The translations under genes and the position numbers were made by a program. 64,000 bases of DNA. Source: Manganibacter manganicus. GTDB taxonomy: Bacteria; Pseudomonadota; Alphaproteobacteria; Rhizobiales; Rhizobiaceae. The DNA is taken from NCBI RefSeq assembly GCF_002075885.1, contig NZ_MDET01000011.1, positions 38,261 to 102,260 of the forward strand, read 5' to 3'. Every line of letters starts with the position of its first letter. Positions within the stretch are counted from its first letter, which is position 1. Shown piece by piece: positions 17,792 through 26,064 of the stretch. Under the pieces are notes generated by a model. That model was not told the DNA's origin. It worked only from the letters and a program-made list of their open reading frames with translations, and did no database searches.

Positions 17792-18793
17792 ATGACCGCC
17801 ATCACGCGCCGCCGTTTCATCCATGCCACCGCTTCCGCCGGAGCGGGGCTTCTGCTTGCCCCCGCCATCGTCGGCAGGGCGCGGGCGCAGACGACGCTGA
17901 CCGTCGCCTCGCTATTCGGTGACGACAAGCCGGAGACGAAGATCTGGCTGAAAATCCGCGACCTGGTTGAAGAGAAGCTGCCGGGAAAATTCAACTTCAA
18001 CATCGTGCGCAACGCAGCGCTTGGCGGCGAGAAGGAAATCGCCGAAGGTATCCGTCTCGGCTCCATTCAGGCCAGCCTGTCGACCGTCTCGGCATTGTCG
18101 GGCTGGGTGCCCGAAGTGCAGATCCTCGACCTGCCTTTCCTGTTTCGCAACGCCGCTCATGTGCGCAAGGTCGTTGAGGGGCGGACCGGCGCCGAGCTCA
18201 AGCAGAAGCTCGCTGCGCAACAATTCATCGTTGGCGGTTTCATCAACTATGGCGCCCGCCATCTGCTGACCAAGGAGCCCGTCACGCGGCCTCGCCAACT
18301 CGCGGGCCAGCGCATCCGCGTCATCCAGAGCCCGCTGCACACCAAGCTGTGGAGTGCCTTCGGCACGACGCCGATCGGTATTCCGATCACCGAGACCTAC
18401 AACGCGCTCAAGACCGGGGTGGCCGACGCAATGGACCTCACCAAGTCAGCCTATGCGGGCTTCAAGCTCTATGAGGTGGTGCCCTACCTTACCGAAACCG
18501 GCCATATCTGGGCGTCGGGCGTCGTCTACTTCTCGACCGGCTTCTGGAACGGCCTGAGCGATGGCGACAAGGAGGTCTTCCAGCAGGCCGCCACCGAGGG
18601 TGCCGCCCATTTCGACCAACTCATCGTCGAGGATGAGGACCGCTCGGTGGCGCTCGCGGCCAAGCACGGCGGCAAGGTGATAGCGCCCGAGGCGCGCGAT
18701 GAGTGGGAGAAGGGCGCGCGCGGGGTCTGGGAGGATTTCGCCGGCATCGTCGGCGGCGCGGATAAGATCGAGGCGATCGGAAGCCTCTCCTGA
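17792..18793 (+). CDS. TRAP transporter substrate-binding protein (DctP family)
   Basis: A 333-residue exported protein with a twin-arginine-like start (MTAITRRRFIHATASAGAGL) and cleavage near ARAQ. DctP-family features include LGGEKEIAEGIRLGSIQASL, the LDLPFLFRNAAHVRKVVEG segment, the GQRIRVIQSPLHTKLWSAFG region with the Arg expected to clamp a carboxylate, and ETYNALKTGVADAMD. It follows the fused permease by 16 bases. Together they form a complete TRAP importer at the end of the thiamine operon. Confidence 0.9.
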   Translation: MTAITRRRFIHATASAGAGLLLAPAIVGRARAQTTLTVASLFGDDKPETKIWLKIRDLVEEKLPGKFNFNIVRNAALGGEKEIAEGIRLGSIQASLSTVSALSGWVPEVQILDLPFLFRNAAHVRKVVEGRTGAELKQKLAAQQFIVGGFINYGARHLLTKEPVTRPRQLAGQRIRVIQSPLHTKLWSAFGTTPIGIPITETYNALKTGVADAMDLTKSAYAGFKLYEVVPYLTETGHIWASGVVYFSTGFWNGLSDGDKEVFQQAATEGAAHFDQLIVEDEDRSVALAAKHGGKVIAPEARDEWEKGARGVWEDFAGIVGGADKIEAIGSLS

Positions 18794-19022
18794 AAAGACA
18801 TTATAGGCACCGGCGGCCGGGATCGCCTCAATGCGAAATGGTCGGGACAAGCGGAGGGACATGACAAACAAGCTCGATCGTGAGATCGCAAAGCTGCAAA
18901 CGGTTCATCTTCGCTGAAGGCACTTTGCGCCGGTGCCCGATCTTCAACTTGGACGCTGCCGCTGATTTCCTACGGTCGCGACCTCGGAGCGGCACGCGTA
19001 TAAACAGCGGGGCCAAGGTACA
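18794..19022. other. intergenic, flank of the transposon
   Basis: No convincing gene. An 18-codon frame begins at 18861 (MTNKLDREIAKLQTVHLR) and may be a leftover gene start interrupted by events around the transposon. No terminator with a U-tract is seen. Confidence 0.35.
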
Positions 19023-19120
19023 TGTCGCTTGGCATTTAAATGCAAGAATGCGGTGGTTTTGCCCGGGTTAGGCACTTAATCGTGAGAATTCCTGCAGCCA
19101 GATTCTCAAATTAACTGCAT
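19023..19120. repeat. left-end repeats of the transposon
   Basis: Three related motifs: GGCATTTAA... (within 19029-19045), GGCACTTAATCGTGAGAAT (19071-19089) and, inverted, ATTCTCAAATTAACTGCAT (19102-19120). The last overlaps the stop codon of tniQ. These are probably transposase-binding sites. Confidence 0.65.
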
Positions 19121-19972
19121 TTGCCTAGAAGCTCGCAGCGTGCCGGCTTGAGCTATCATGTTCTCTGCGGCGTCAGAGAATCGGGCCCGGTTGTCGCCCA
19201 TCATGTGCCCACGCAGCATCCGGAGCATTTCCGGGCCGGCGCGCTCGACGATGGCAACGCCGGCCAGCAGAGCCGGCCGCATATCGAGCGGCAGGATCGG
19301 CTTTGCAGGTGTGGGCAGATTCTGCAATTGCTCGGCAACGACATGGTCGAGATCGGGAATGATGGCGCCGAGCACCCGGTAGCGCCAAAGCTCGTGCTCG
19401 CGCGGTAGGGGCCAGATCACTCGCCGCATCAACAGAAGCCGGGCGATTTCGGTCGCCGATGTCCAGGTTCGAATGCCGCGTTCGGCTTCGTCGTCGAGCA
19501 GCTTTTCACCCCGCAGAGCCGCACGGTGATTTTGCCGGAAAGGGGAGCGAAGTTCACCTTTTCCGAACCCTCGTAGTAGTGTTCCGCAATGTACGCAGGT
19601 AATCCGCCACCCCAGCAGCTGGTTTCGCAGGATTGGCGCTGGTTCCGCGCTACCGGGGCTGCAACGTGCACAGGTCTGTGCCGGCCTCGCGGCGATTAGT
19701 CGATGCGACGACTTCGGCACATTGATGAAGGTCATTCGACGTAAAACAGCCGGTTTGGCGGCGAAAATACTGGCGAGGCGGACTTCCTGATCGCCGCTCA
19801 GATGGAGATCGACTGCTCGCAATGAGGAGGCCTCCGGCAGGCAATGCTGGAGCATGACGAGCGGCGGAACCGCGTAGAAGGCGGCATGGCGACTGATCCA
19901 AGACGACAGAAGCTCGTCAGGGTAGGGCGGCAATCTCACTGGCAACTGCCGTGGCGGCGCGGTCTCCGTCAT
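19106..19972 (-). CDS. tniQ: TniQ family protein
   Basis: A 288-residue protein opening with the TniQ-type LPVRLPPYPDELLSSWISRHA, with two CxxC pairs (TCARCSPG and TCVHCGTLL) forming the expected zinc finger near residues 100-135. TniQ proteins help TniA/TniB-type transposases choose or activate a target. It is shorter than Tn5053 TniQ (about 400 residues as I recall), so it is either a short form or has lost its C terminus. It overlaps tniB by four bases. Confidence 0.82.
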   Translation of the reverse strand: MTETAPPRQLPVRLPPYPDELLSSWISRHAAFYAVPPLVMLQHCLPEASSLRAVDLHLSGDQEVRLASIFAAKPAVLRRMTFINVPKSSHRLIAARPAQTCARCSPGSAEPAPILRNQLLGWRITCVHCGTLLRGFGKGELRSPFRQNHRAALRGEKLLDDEAERGIRTWTSATEIARLLLMRRVIWPLPREHELWRYRVLGAIIPDLDHVVAEQLQNLPTPAKPILPLDMRPALLAGVAIVERAGPEMLRMLRGHMMGDNRARFSDAAENMIAQAGTLRASRQMQLI

Positions 19973-20850
19973 GCGAACGCCGCCTCGGCCTCGAACTCCG
20001 GCTCCCAGTTTTCGACAGATTCGTCTGCAATATGCTCTTGGCCGCGTTCGATGGCGTCAACCGCGAGGTCGTTGATCATGTGGAAGATGCTGGCGGTGAT
20101 GCCCTCGGTTATCTGCAGAATCCGTCGCAGTGATTTCGGCGTGAGCACCGAGGGTCGACGCAGCGGCGTATTGCGCAGGATCGATGCCACCAGCGTCTCG
20201 AACTGCTCGTTCGCCGCCCACCTGCTCAAGGTGAACTGCTCAAACCGGCGTGCAAGCTGGACGTCGCCACCGATCGCCTCGCGCGCCTCGTTAACGCCGA
20301 AGCAGACCAGGGAGATCTGCAGACGATTGCTGAGGAAACGCAGCGTGTTCAGGACAATGCGCTGCTCGCGATAAGATCCGGCGAGAATGTTGTGCACCTC
20401 GTCGATCACCAGCACCTGCACACCGATGGCCTCCATGATGCGTAGCGCCGCTTGCTCCATCTGGGCGATATCGGCGCGTGGCCTCTGTGGTGCGCCGAGA
20501 AGGGTGAGCAGTTCGGCGTAGAACCGCCGCTCGCCGGGCCGGCTCGTCATCTCCATGGCCAGAACGGGCGTCTTCAGCGTACCCGTCACCGGGTTGAAGC
20601 ACGGCGGGTGTTCGTCCCGGAACCGCTTCATGATCATGGTCTTGCCCATGCCACTGTCGCCATAGATCGCGACAGAAGGCATGCGTGTGCCGCGTGGATG
20701 GTCGAGAAGCCGGCTCAGCCGATCGAGCGCCTGCTTGGCGCGTGGGTAGAGCACCCATCGGCGCGATCGTATCGCGCGAATGCGCCGCTCGTCCGTTTCG
20801 GCAAGCAGTGCGCCGGCGCCGGCGGTCAGGTGGGAGATTTGATCGCTCAT
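19969..20850 (-). CDS. tniB: TniB family AAA ATPase
   Basis: A 293-residue AAA+ ATPase with Walker A IYGDSGMGKTMIMKRF (about residues 65-80) and Walker B VLVIDEVHNILAG (about residue 150). Downstream of these it has the TniB-type NTLRFLSNRLQISLVCFG segment. TniB/TnsC-like ATPases connect transposase to target DNA and confer target immunity. It lies 13 bases downstream of tniA and overlaps tniQ. Confidence 0.92.
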   Translation of the reverse strand: MSDQISHLTAGAGALLAETDERRIRAIRSRRWVLYPRAKQALDRLSRLLDHPRGTRMPSVAIYGDSGMGKTMIMKRFRDEHPPCFNPVTGTLKTPVLAMEMTSRPGERRFYAELLTLLGAPQRPRADIAQMEQAALRIMEAIGVQVLVIDEVHNILAGSYREQRIVLNTLRFLSNRLQISLVCFGVNEAREAIGGDVQLARRFEQFTLSRWAANEQFETLVASILRNTPLRRPSVLTPKSLRRILQITEGITASIFHMINDLAVDAIERGQEHIADESVENWEPEFEAEAAFA

Positions 20851-20863
20851 GTTTCACTCCAGC

Positions 20864-22477
20864 TCAATCTGTATCCTCAACAAAGGGTACAGGTTTGCTG
20901 GAGTCGACGCCGCGGAGCGAGCCCAATCCCCGATCATCCACCTTCGATTTCGAAGAAGCCTTCCCGCGTCGCGCAGCCGCCGTCTTATTGGTTGCCGCCT
21001 CGACCAATTCCCGCTGCGCGACGGCGGTGCGGACGATGGCGCGGGTGTCGACTTCGCGACGGCCCTTCGCACGTAAGGTACGCCGGGCGGTTAGTGCCTC
21101 GTGTAGCGTTATCGAGGGCAGGGTCACGTCGGCATAACGGGCCTCAACGAAGTTTCCCGATGGCCGCCGGACGAAGATGCGCGCCATGTCGCGCGGATCA
21201 TATTTTACGAGTAGGCGCCGGTCAGAACGTCCGACGTCGGCGCTCAATGCCGGCGACCAGTAGCGCAGTTTGAACAGATGAATCCCGTCAGGCATCAACG
21301 TCCGCTCCTGCTCCGGCAGGAACGTCAGCCAGAAGCGCATTCGATCTTGCGGCAACCGAAGCGGGATTTCGCCCTCGTGCTCCCGCCACACCGCGATCGG
21401 CGGTCGACCCAGACTGCTGTGGATCGATTGATGATAAGCGCCGACAATGTCGAGAGCGATGTAGCGCTCGAGCTCCCTCAGAGTCAGTGCCGCATGTCGC
21501 TTCGAGTCATAGGCGCCCAACTCCTGTTCGTTGCTGAACGTTGTTCCGGGCAGGAGATGCAGCCTGCCCATCTGAGTGCCGATCAGGCGCTCGATATGAC
21601 CGCCGAAACGCGGCTCACCGGGTGGCCGCCACTCGATCGCGATGCCCGCGTCCTGGCACCCTCGCTTGAAGGCCCGGCTTCGGAAGTCGGCACCATTGTC
21701 AACATGCACCATGTCCGGCAGACCGGCGACGGGCCAGGACTCCGTTATCTCGCGCTCCCGCAGCCATGCCGATTTGTCGAAGACGGAGTGTAGCAGGCAC
21801 ATGCTGGTGGACAGGTGGGACGGCGCCTCCATCGTGAGATAAAAGCCGGTCACCATCCGGCTGCAGACATCCATCGCCAGCGTCAGCCATGGCCGTCCGA
21901 TCGGCTGCCGCGTCTCCTCGTCAACGACAAAGATGTCTGCCTTGGTATGGTCGATCTGGACCACTGCCAGGGGACGGGAGACTTCGAATGATCCGGGGAC
22001 GGCCGTTGTCGCCTTGACGATTTTCTGTTCGCCACGCCGATTTGCGCGCTTCTGCAGGTCGATGTCCTTCACGCGGGCGACGATCGTTCGGCGATGTGGC
22101 GGCTTCAGCCCGACCGAAATGCAGTTCGTCTGCACGTCCCGCACCAACTGCGAGATCGTCGGTCGGGTCCGCTTCAAGTAGAACTTTTTGATAGTCTTGC
22201 TAACGATCTCCTCCCGTTTCTCGTCCAGCGTACGATGACCCACAGGCCGTCCACGCTTGCGATCGACAAGAGACAGAACGGTCCCGCCGACGCGGAACAG
22301 CTTGATCAGCCGGTAGGCCGTCGCCTGACTCACATTCATCCCGGCAGCGAGCCCCGAAACGTTTGCCGCGGTCGCACCGTCAGGATTGCGCCTCAGGAAT
22401 TCACGGAGCGCATCTGCCCTTCGGCAAGCTTCATCCCAAAGCGCTTCGTCGATCTCATCAGGGATCCGATCTCTCAT
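20864..22477 (-). CDS. tniA: TniA family DDE transposase
   Basis: A 537-residue transposase. The N terminus holds helix-turn-helix segments (ANVSGLAAGMNVSQATAYRL). The DDE catalytic core has Asp in VVQIDHTKADIF, Asp in MVHVDNGADFRSRAF and Glu in GGHIERLIGT; a Mu-type C-terminal barrel follows (FLPEQERTL...GIHLFKLRYWSP). It performs strand transfer of the element whose repeats lie just upstream of its start and beyond tniQ. It is intact as far as can be seen. Confidence 0.93.
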   Translation of the reverse strand: MRDRIPDEIDEALWDEACRRADALREFLRRNPDGATAANVSGLAAGMNVSQATAYRLIKLFRVGGTVLSLVDRKRGRPVGHRTLDEKREEIVSKTIKKFYLKRTRPTISQLVRDVQTNCISVGLKPPHRRTIVARVKDIDLQKRANRRGEQKIVKATTAVPGSFEVSRPLAVVQIDHTKADIFVVDEETRQPIGRPWLTLAMDVCSRMVTGFYLTMEAPSHLSTSMCLLHSVFDKSAWLREREITESWPVAGLPDMVHVDNGADFRSRAFKRGCQDAGIAIEWRPPGEPRFGGHIERLIGTQMGRLHLLPGTTFSNEQELGAYDSKRHAALTLRELERYIALDIVGAYHQSIHSSLGRPPIAVWREHEGEIPLRLPQDRMRFWLTFLPEQERTLMPDGIHLFKLRYWSPALSADVGRSDRRLLVKYDPRDMARIFVRRPSGNFVEARYADVTLPSITLHEALTARRTLRAKGRREVDTRAIVRTAVAQRELVEAATNKTAAARRGKASSKSKVDDRGLGSLRGVDSSKPVPFVEDTD

Positions 22478-22507
22478 GGCAGGCTCGCGAGGAAAACATC
22501 ACGAGTC

Positions 22508-22635
22508 TCATTCTCACATTAAGTGACAAAAGCCAATGCGCATTATCGAATTAACTGCCCATTCGCAAATTAAGTGCTGGCGTAAGCATCTGAAATCATT
22601 GAAGCATGATTCTCATCATTAAGTGCCGAGCGACA
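22508..22635. repeat. right-end repeats of the transposon
   Basis: Four copies of an ATTCTCA..ATTAAGTGC-type motif in the same orientation: 22510-22527, 22541-22559, 22561-22577 and 22609-22629. The last is part of the terminal repeat. Spacing is irregular (about 31, 20 and 48 bases). They probably bind the transposase, as multiple end sites do in Tn7- and Tn5053-like elements. Confidence 0.7.
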
Positions 22636-22689
22636 ATCGGAAAGATTACAGTCAGGCTAACCTGCCTCAGTCGGAGGTTGACGCATGTC

Positions 22690-23538
22690 AGAAGCCAGCA
22701 GCAGCGGTGGGCCGGTGCCTTGCGTCAGCGGCTGGCGCTTAGCGCGGCTGCGGTAACGACAAGACAGGCCGGCGCGTCGAGGACGAAGCCGCCTTGCGTG
22801 ATGCCGTTTTGCTCACGCGTCCCGGCGATTTTTGTCGCACGGGTCTACGACCGCCGGTCCGGCTGGCCGCATGCTGATGGCCTGGCGCTGGCTGGCGACA
22901 CGGCCCGCGGAGAAGGGGCTGACGGAAAAAAACCTCGCTACGGTGTTGGACGAGTTCGGCTACGCCCCCGACGACGAGGTGGTCAGCGATCTGGCGGGCG
23001 AACTACCCCGGCTTTCGACAGAGGACATGGTCGGAATGCTGAAGGGTGCCTTCATCGCCGCCGGGCGATCCGGGTTCGGACGCGCCGTCGGCGCCTGGCT
23101 CGCAGACGCCCTTTTGGCGCGCTGCCTAGGCTGGACACACGCGGTGCCGCTGCTGGGTGCGGAGATGGTTCCGGCGTCGGCATCGGTCGTCCGCGCCGAT
23201 CAGGAGCCGTCCTTACGGCGACGACGGGCATTGATAAGGAGGAGGCCTGGGCGAAAAGTCTGCTTGCCGCTCAGGCCCGTGCTGCGTTGCGCGCGATTGA
23301 TCAGTCGGGCGAACCCGGGCGCCGATCGGAACGGTTGCTCACGGTGGCGCCGAAGTTCCGTGCCCGGGCATCCGGTCTTGTCATCGAACGGCTTCTGTCC
23401 GATGACGCAATCGTTGCCTCGGAACAGATCGCCGGGATGAGCGACCGCGGCCTGCGCCGCCTGTTCGATCGGCTGGTCGAACTCGGCGCCGTGCGTGAAT
23501 TGTCCGGTCGTCCGACCTTCCGCATCTATGGGCTCTAG
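22690..23538 (+). pseudogene. DUF1403 family protein, frameshifted and 5'-truncated
   Basis: Three reading frames must be joined to recover a DUF1403-like protein: WAGALRQRLALSAAAVTTRQ, then VEDEAALRDAVLLTRPGD, then PAGRMLMAWRWLATRPAEKG through GFGRAVGAWLADALLARCLG, and finally RSERLLTVAPKFRARA to GAVRELSGRPTFRIYGL. The N-terminal ~90 residues usual for the family are missing next to the transposon end. DUF1403 has no known function. In rhizobial replicons, as I recall, it is commonly followed by a ScpB-like gene, and that is so here too, also broken. Confidence 0.8.
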
Positions 23539-23559
23539 ACACCATAGCGGAGCGAGCGG

Positions 23560-24257
23560 CCAGGCGACGAAGAGAAGGGCAGGGAGGCGAAGGCCTCTTT
23601 GACCGCGAACTGGATCATCTGCCGCCGGAAGCGCTGGCGCGAATGGATGAACCGTGTCGAAGCGACGATCTTTGCCGCCAGCGATCCGGTCGACCGCGAG
23701 GCGCTGGCGAAGATCGTCGGCAAAAGCTGCAGCATCGATCTTCTGATCGACGACATTCGCGAGGAGCTGCGTGGCCGGCCCTACGACCTGGTTTCCGTCG
23801 CCGGCGGCTGGAAGCATCTGACCCGGCCGGCCATGCTGATGCCATCCGGGCGGCGGTTGGCGCAGGCGAGGAGACGGCCGACCTGACGCAGTCCGAAATC
23901 CTGGTACTGATGTGCATCGCTTATTTCCAGCCGATCACCCGCGCCGAGTTGTCGTCTTTCTTCGGAAAGGAAATCAGCTGAGACCTGATCGGCCGTCTGC
24001 GCGGCGCTGGTCTGATCGCCTCTGGCCCGCGCATTCCGACGCCCGGCGCGCCCTATACCTACGTGACGACCAAATAATTCCTGCTTGAGTTCGGGCTCGA
24101 TACGCTGCGGGATTTGCCGGATTTCGAGGCGCTCGAGGACGCGGGCCTGCTGTCGAAGGAGAAGCTGCTGGCCGGGGATACCCCAACCGCGCTGGCGAGC
24201 GGAGAGGGCGACGAAGAAGAGCCGGAGGCCGATATCGTCGAAGATCAGGTCTTTTGA
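23560..24257 (+). pseudogene. ScpB-like (SMC-Scp subunit B) gene, broken
   Basis: The recoverable protein reads WREWMNRVEATIFAASDPV, LIDDIREELRGRPYDLVSVA, then after a frameshift near 23835 LTQSEILVLMCIAYFQPITR and ELSSFFGKEIS. An in-frame TGA (23979-23981) replaces an expected Arg codon. The frame goes on as DLIGRLRGAGLIASGPRIPT, meets a TAA near 24075, and continues FLLEFGLDTLRDLPDFEALE to a final stop at 24255-24257. ScpB proteins are winged-helix partners of condensin; this plasmid-type paralogue is no longer functional. Confidence 0.8.
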
Positions 24258-24816
24258 ACGGACAATATTCAGGGATGGCCGGGTAGCTCATGGCCACGAA
24301 GACTGATCCTGCGGCAGCCGGTGATCGGGATCGTGATGTTATCGCCGTCGACAAGGTTAGCCAGAAAAATCACCAGGTTAATGCCGCCGGCATGCCGCAG
24401 CGACGGAAGCAGGATGCCGCGAAGGCCCGCCGTGGTGACCAGTGGTATTCGACAGAGACGGCCGAATTGCATCGTTGCGAGCGTCGCAATCATGCTGGCT
24501 GGCGCAATATCGAATACGATCTCAGGCGGTGGGCACAGCGAGCGCGAACTCGAGGATTGGGTTCTTAGCTCAACACCGCCGCCGAGCGGCATGCGGATGG
24601 CCACCACCAACACCAGGGAACTATCGCCGGCCGGGCATCGGTCATTGAGGCGACACCATCGAGGCTCACAGGGAACGTACCCGATTCACTGGCACAGCTC
24701 AGAAATCGATGCAGTTATGCTCGGGCAACACCGGCTCATGCATCAATCTACAGGTTTTCATGGAGCCCCTATTTCAAGGCATCCAGAGCCTAGTCGCGTC
24801 TACCGAACAAACGGAC
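24258..24816. other. decayed DNA, no intact gene
   Basis: Open frames of 90-175 codons exist on both strands, but none shows family features. The segment contains a nuclease remnant (listed separately) and looks like accumulated debris between the mobile region and the catabolic regulon. Confidence 0.45.
24617..24691 (+). pseudogene. fragment of an SNase-family gene
   Basis: This stretch aligns base for base with 10904-10980 of the intact nuclease gene. It begins GGAACTATCGCCGGCCGGGC against GGAACCATCGTCGGCCGGGC; after a two-base loss it continues through the codons for GDTIE. It would encode the GRASVIDGDTIE motif if the frame were repaired. No flanking nuclease sequence is recognised. Confidence 0.7.
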
Positions 24817-24860
24817 TTGTAAACGTGCCCAAACGGGGTAAAGTGTGATCATAGATCGCA
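24817..24860 (+). promoter_or_regulatory. promoter with GntR-type operator, site 1
   Basis: TTGTAA (24817-24822), 16 bases, TAAAGT (24839-24844), then the 17-base operator TGTGATCATAGATCGCA (24844-24860) overlapping the end of the -10 box. The operator has the same form as five other sites in the window. A repressor bound here would block the ABC operon that starts at 24994. Confidence 0.72.
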
Positions 24861-24993
24861 CATAATGGGATGGCAAAGGGAGGCCGCGAACTGCGGCTGA
24901 CACTCGCTTCTGTGTCTGTCACTGCATGTGGTCTCGTCGCGGAAGGGGCCTTCGAAGCGGCTGATAGAGGCCGTGCCAAATAGGGAGGATTTG

Positions 24994-26064
24994 ATGAAAT
25001 CAGGAATTGTACTTGCCGCTGCGGTGCTGACCAGTGCGGCACTGAGCGGCGCCAGCGCCGAGGAGGCTCCGGCTGTGTGTTCTTCGCCTAGCGAAGTCCA
25101 AGGCTTCAAAACCTGCGCCGACATTGCGAAGGCCGAACAGGAAGGAGAGCTGGTTTTTTATGCGACCGATGTCGAGCACGGCACCGTGAAGGTACTTGGC
25201 GAATTCGAAAAACTCTTTCCCAAGATCAAGACGAGCTACATCCGGCTGCAGGCGGGCGCCCTGTACGCGCGGCTGATGAGCGAGCGGCAAGGCGGCAGCC
25301 ACCTCGCGGACGTCTTCCAGATCGGCGATATGGGTCTCGTCTTGGATTTCCAATCCAAGGGCGGTTACGCACCCTACGTCTCGCCCGAACTGTCGGCCTA
25401 TAAACCGGAATATCTCAGCGAGCCGAAGGGTTATTGGACTTGGGCGGTCTTGATGCCTGCTGGCATGGCATACAATCCCAAGGTCGTGTCCGCCGCAGAG
25501 GCGCCGAAGGACTGGGCGGATGCGCTCGATCCGAAATGGCACGGCAGCGTCAGCATGAAATCCGCCAATTCCGGCATGCAGCACGTGACGTGGTACGAGT
25601 TGAACAAGCTCGACGACACGTTCTGGGACAAGATGGCTGAGCAGCAGCCGCGCGCCTTCGATTCGATGGTGCAGCAGTTCGACCGCCTGGTGAACGGCGA
25701 CGATAAGATCGGGCTCACTGCGCAATACGCCGCCTATCTTGAATTCAAGAACAAGGGCGCACCGATCGCGTTCGTCGCGCCGACCAGCGGCCTGCCCTCC
25801 AGCCCCGAGGTCGTCGGTGTCGTCAACACCGCGCCGCATCCGAATGCCGCCAGGCTATTCCTGGATTGGTATTTGTCGAAATCAGGGCAGCAGGCGTCCG
25901 TCAAATACTGGTTCTTCCATTCGCCGCGCGAGGACGTGGCGCCGCCGGAAGGTGCGCTGCCGATCACAAAGATGCACCTGCTGTGGCCGCAGGACTGGAT
26001 CGACTTTGCCAAGAGCCGGCCCCAGTTCCTGCGCGACATGCGTTCGATGACGGGCATGAAATGA
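24994..26064 (+). CDS. ABC transporter substrate-binding protein (Fe3+-type family), copy 1
   Basis: A 356-residue exported protein with a signal peptide (SGIVLAAAVLTSAALSGASA). The mature protein begins with a disulphide-like pair (VCSSPSEVQGFKTCADIAKA). The rest is a type-II binding-protein fold like those of the iron/putrescine/phosphonate group (GELVFYATDVEHGTVKVLGE, WTWAVLMPAGMAYNPKVVSA). ATG 24994 has AGGGAGGA upstream; the earlier ATG at 24928 would spoil the signal peptide. It is closely related to the protein at 28973-30043. It overlaps the permease gene (ATGA). The ligand is unknown and may be an organic acid rather than iron. Confidence 0.88.
   Translation: MKSGIVLAAAVLTSAALSGASAEEAPAVCSSPSEVQGFKTCADIAKAEQEGELVFYATDVEHGTVKVLGEFEKLFPKIKTSYIRLQAGALYARLMSERQGGSHLADVFQIGDMGLVLDFQSKGGYAPYVSPELSAYKPEYLSEPKGYWTWAVLMPAGMAYNPKVVSAAEAPKDWADALDPKWHGSVSMKSANSGMQHVTWYELNKLDDTFWDKMAEQQPRAFDSMVQQFDRLVNGDDKIGLTAQYAAYLEFKNKGAPIAFVAPTSGLPSSPEVVGVVNTAPHPNAARLFLDWYLSKSGQQASVKYWFFHSPREDVAPPEGALPITKMHLLWPQDWIDFAKSRPQFLRDMRSMTGMK

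Larger units (their letters stand above)
19023..22635 (-). mobile_element. Tn5053/Tn7-like transposon with tniA, tniB, tniQ
   Basis: A 3.6-kb element bounded by imperfect terminal inverted repeats TGTCGCTTGGCATTTAA (19023-19039) and, on the other strand, TGTCGCTCGGCACTTAA (22635-22619), with TGT...ACA ends. It contains only tniA, tniB and tniQ, all on the minus strand; no resolvase gene and no cargo are visible. Extra copies of the end motif lie inside both ends. The five bases outside the ends (GTACA on the left, ATCGG on the right) do not match, so no target duplication remains. Confidence 0.8.

Noticed and set aside
16371..17795. 474-codon plus-strand frame inside the fused TRAP permease gene
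   Set aside because: Frame-shifted reading of the permease, Arg-rich with no conserved motif; the permease frame shows clear membrane segments.
19023..22635. A CRISPR-associated transposon
   Set aside because: TniA, TniB and TniQ are present, but no CRISPR repeats, Cas gene or guide-like sequence occurs inside or next to the element.
24321..24848. 175-codon frame in the decayed segment before the first ABC operon
   Set aside because: Crosses the nuclease fossil in the wrong frame and ends at the operator; no conserved features.
24844..24860. Reading the TGTGATC-N3-GATCRCA palindromes as CRP/FNR sites
   Set aside because: The half-sites are spaced one base further apart than the CRP consensus (TGTGA-N6-TCACA), no CRP gene is nearby, and a GntR gene with a copy beside it gives a simpler explanation. 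Not fully excluded.
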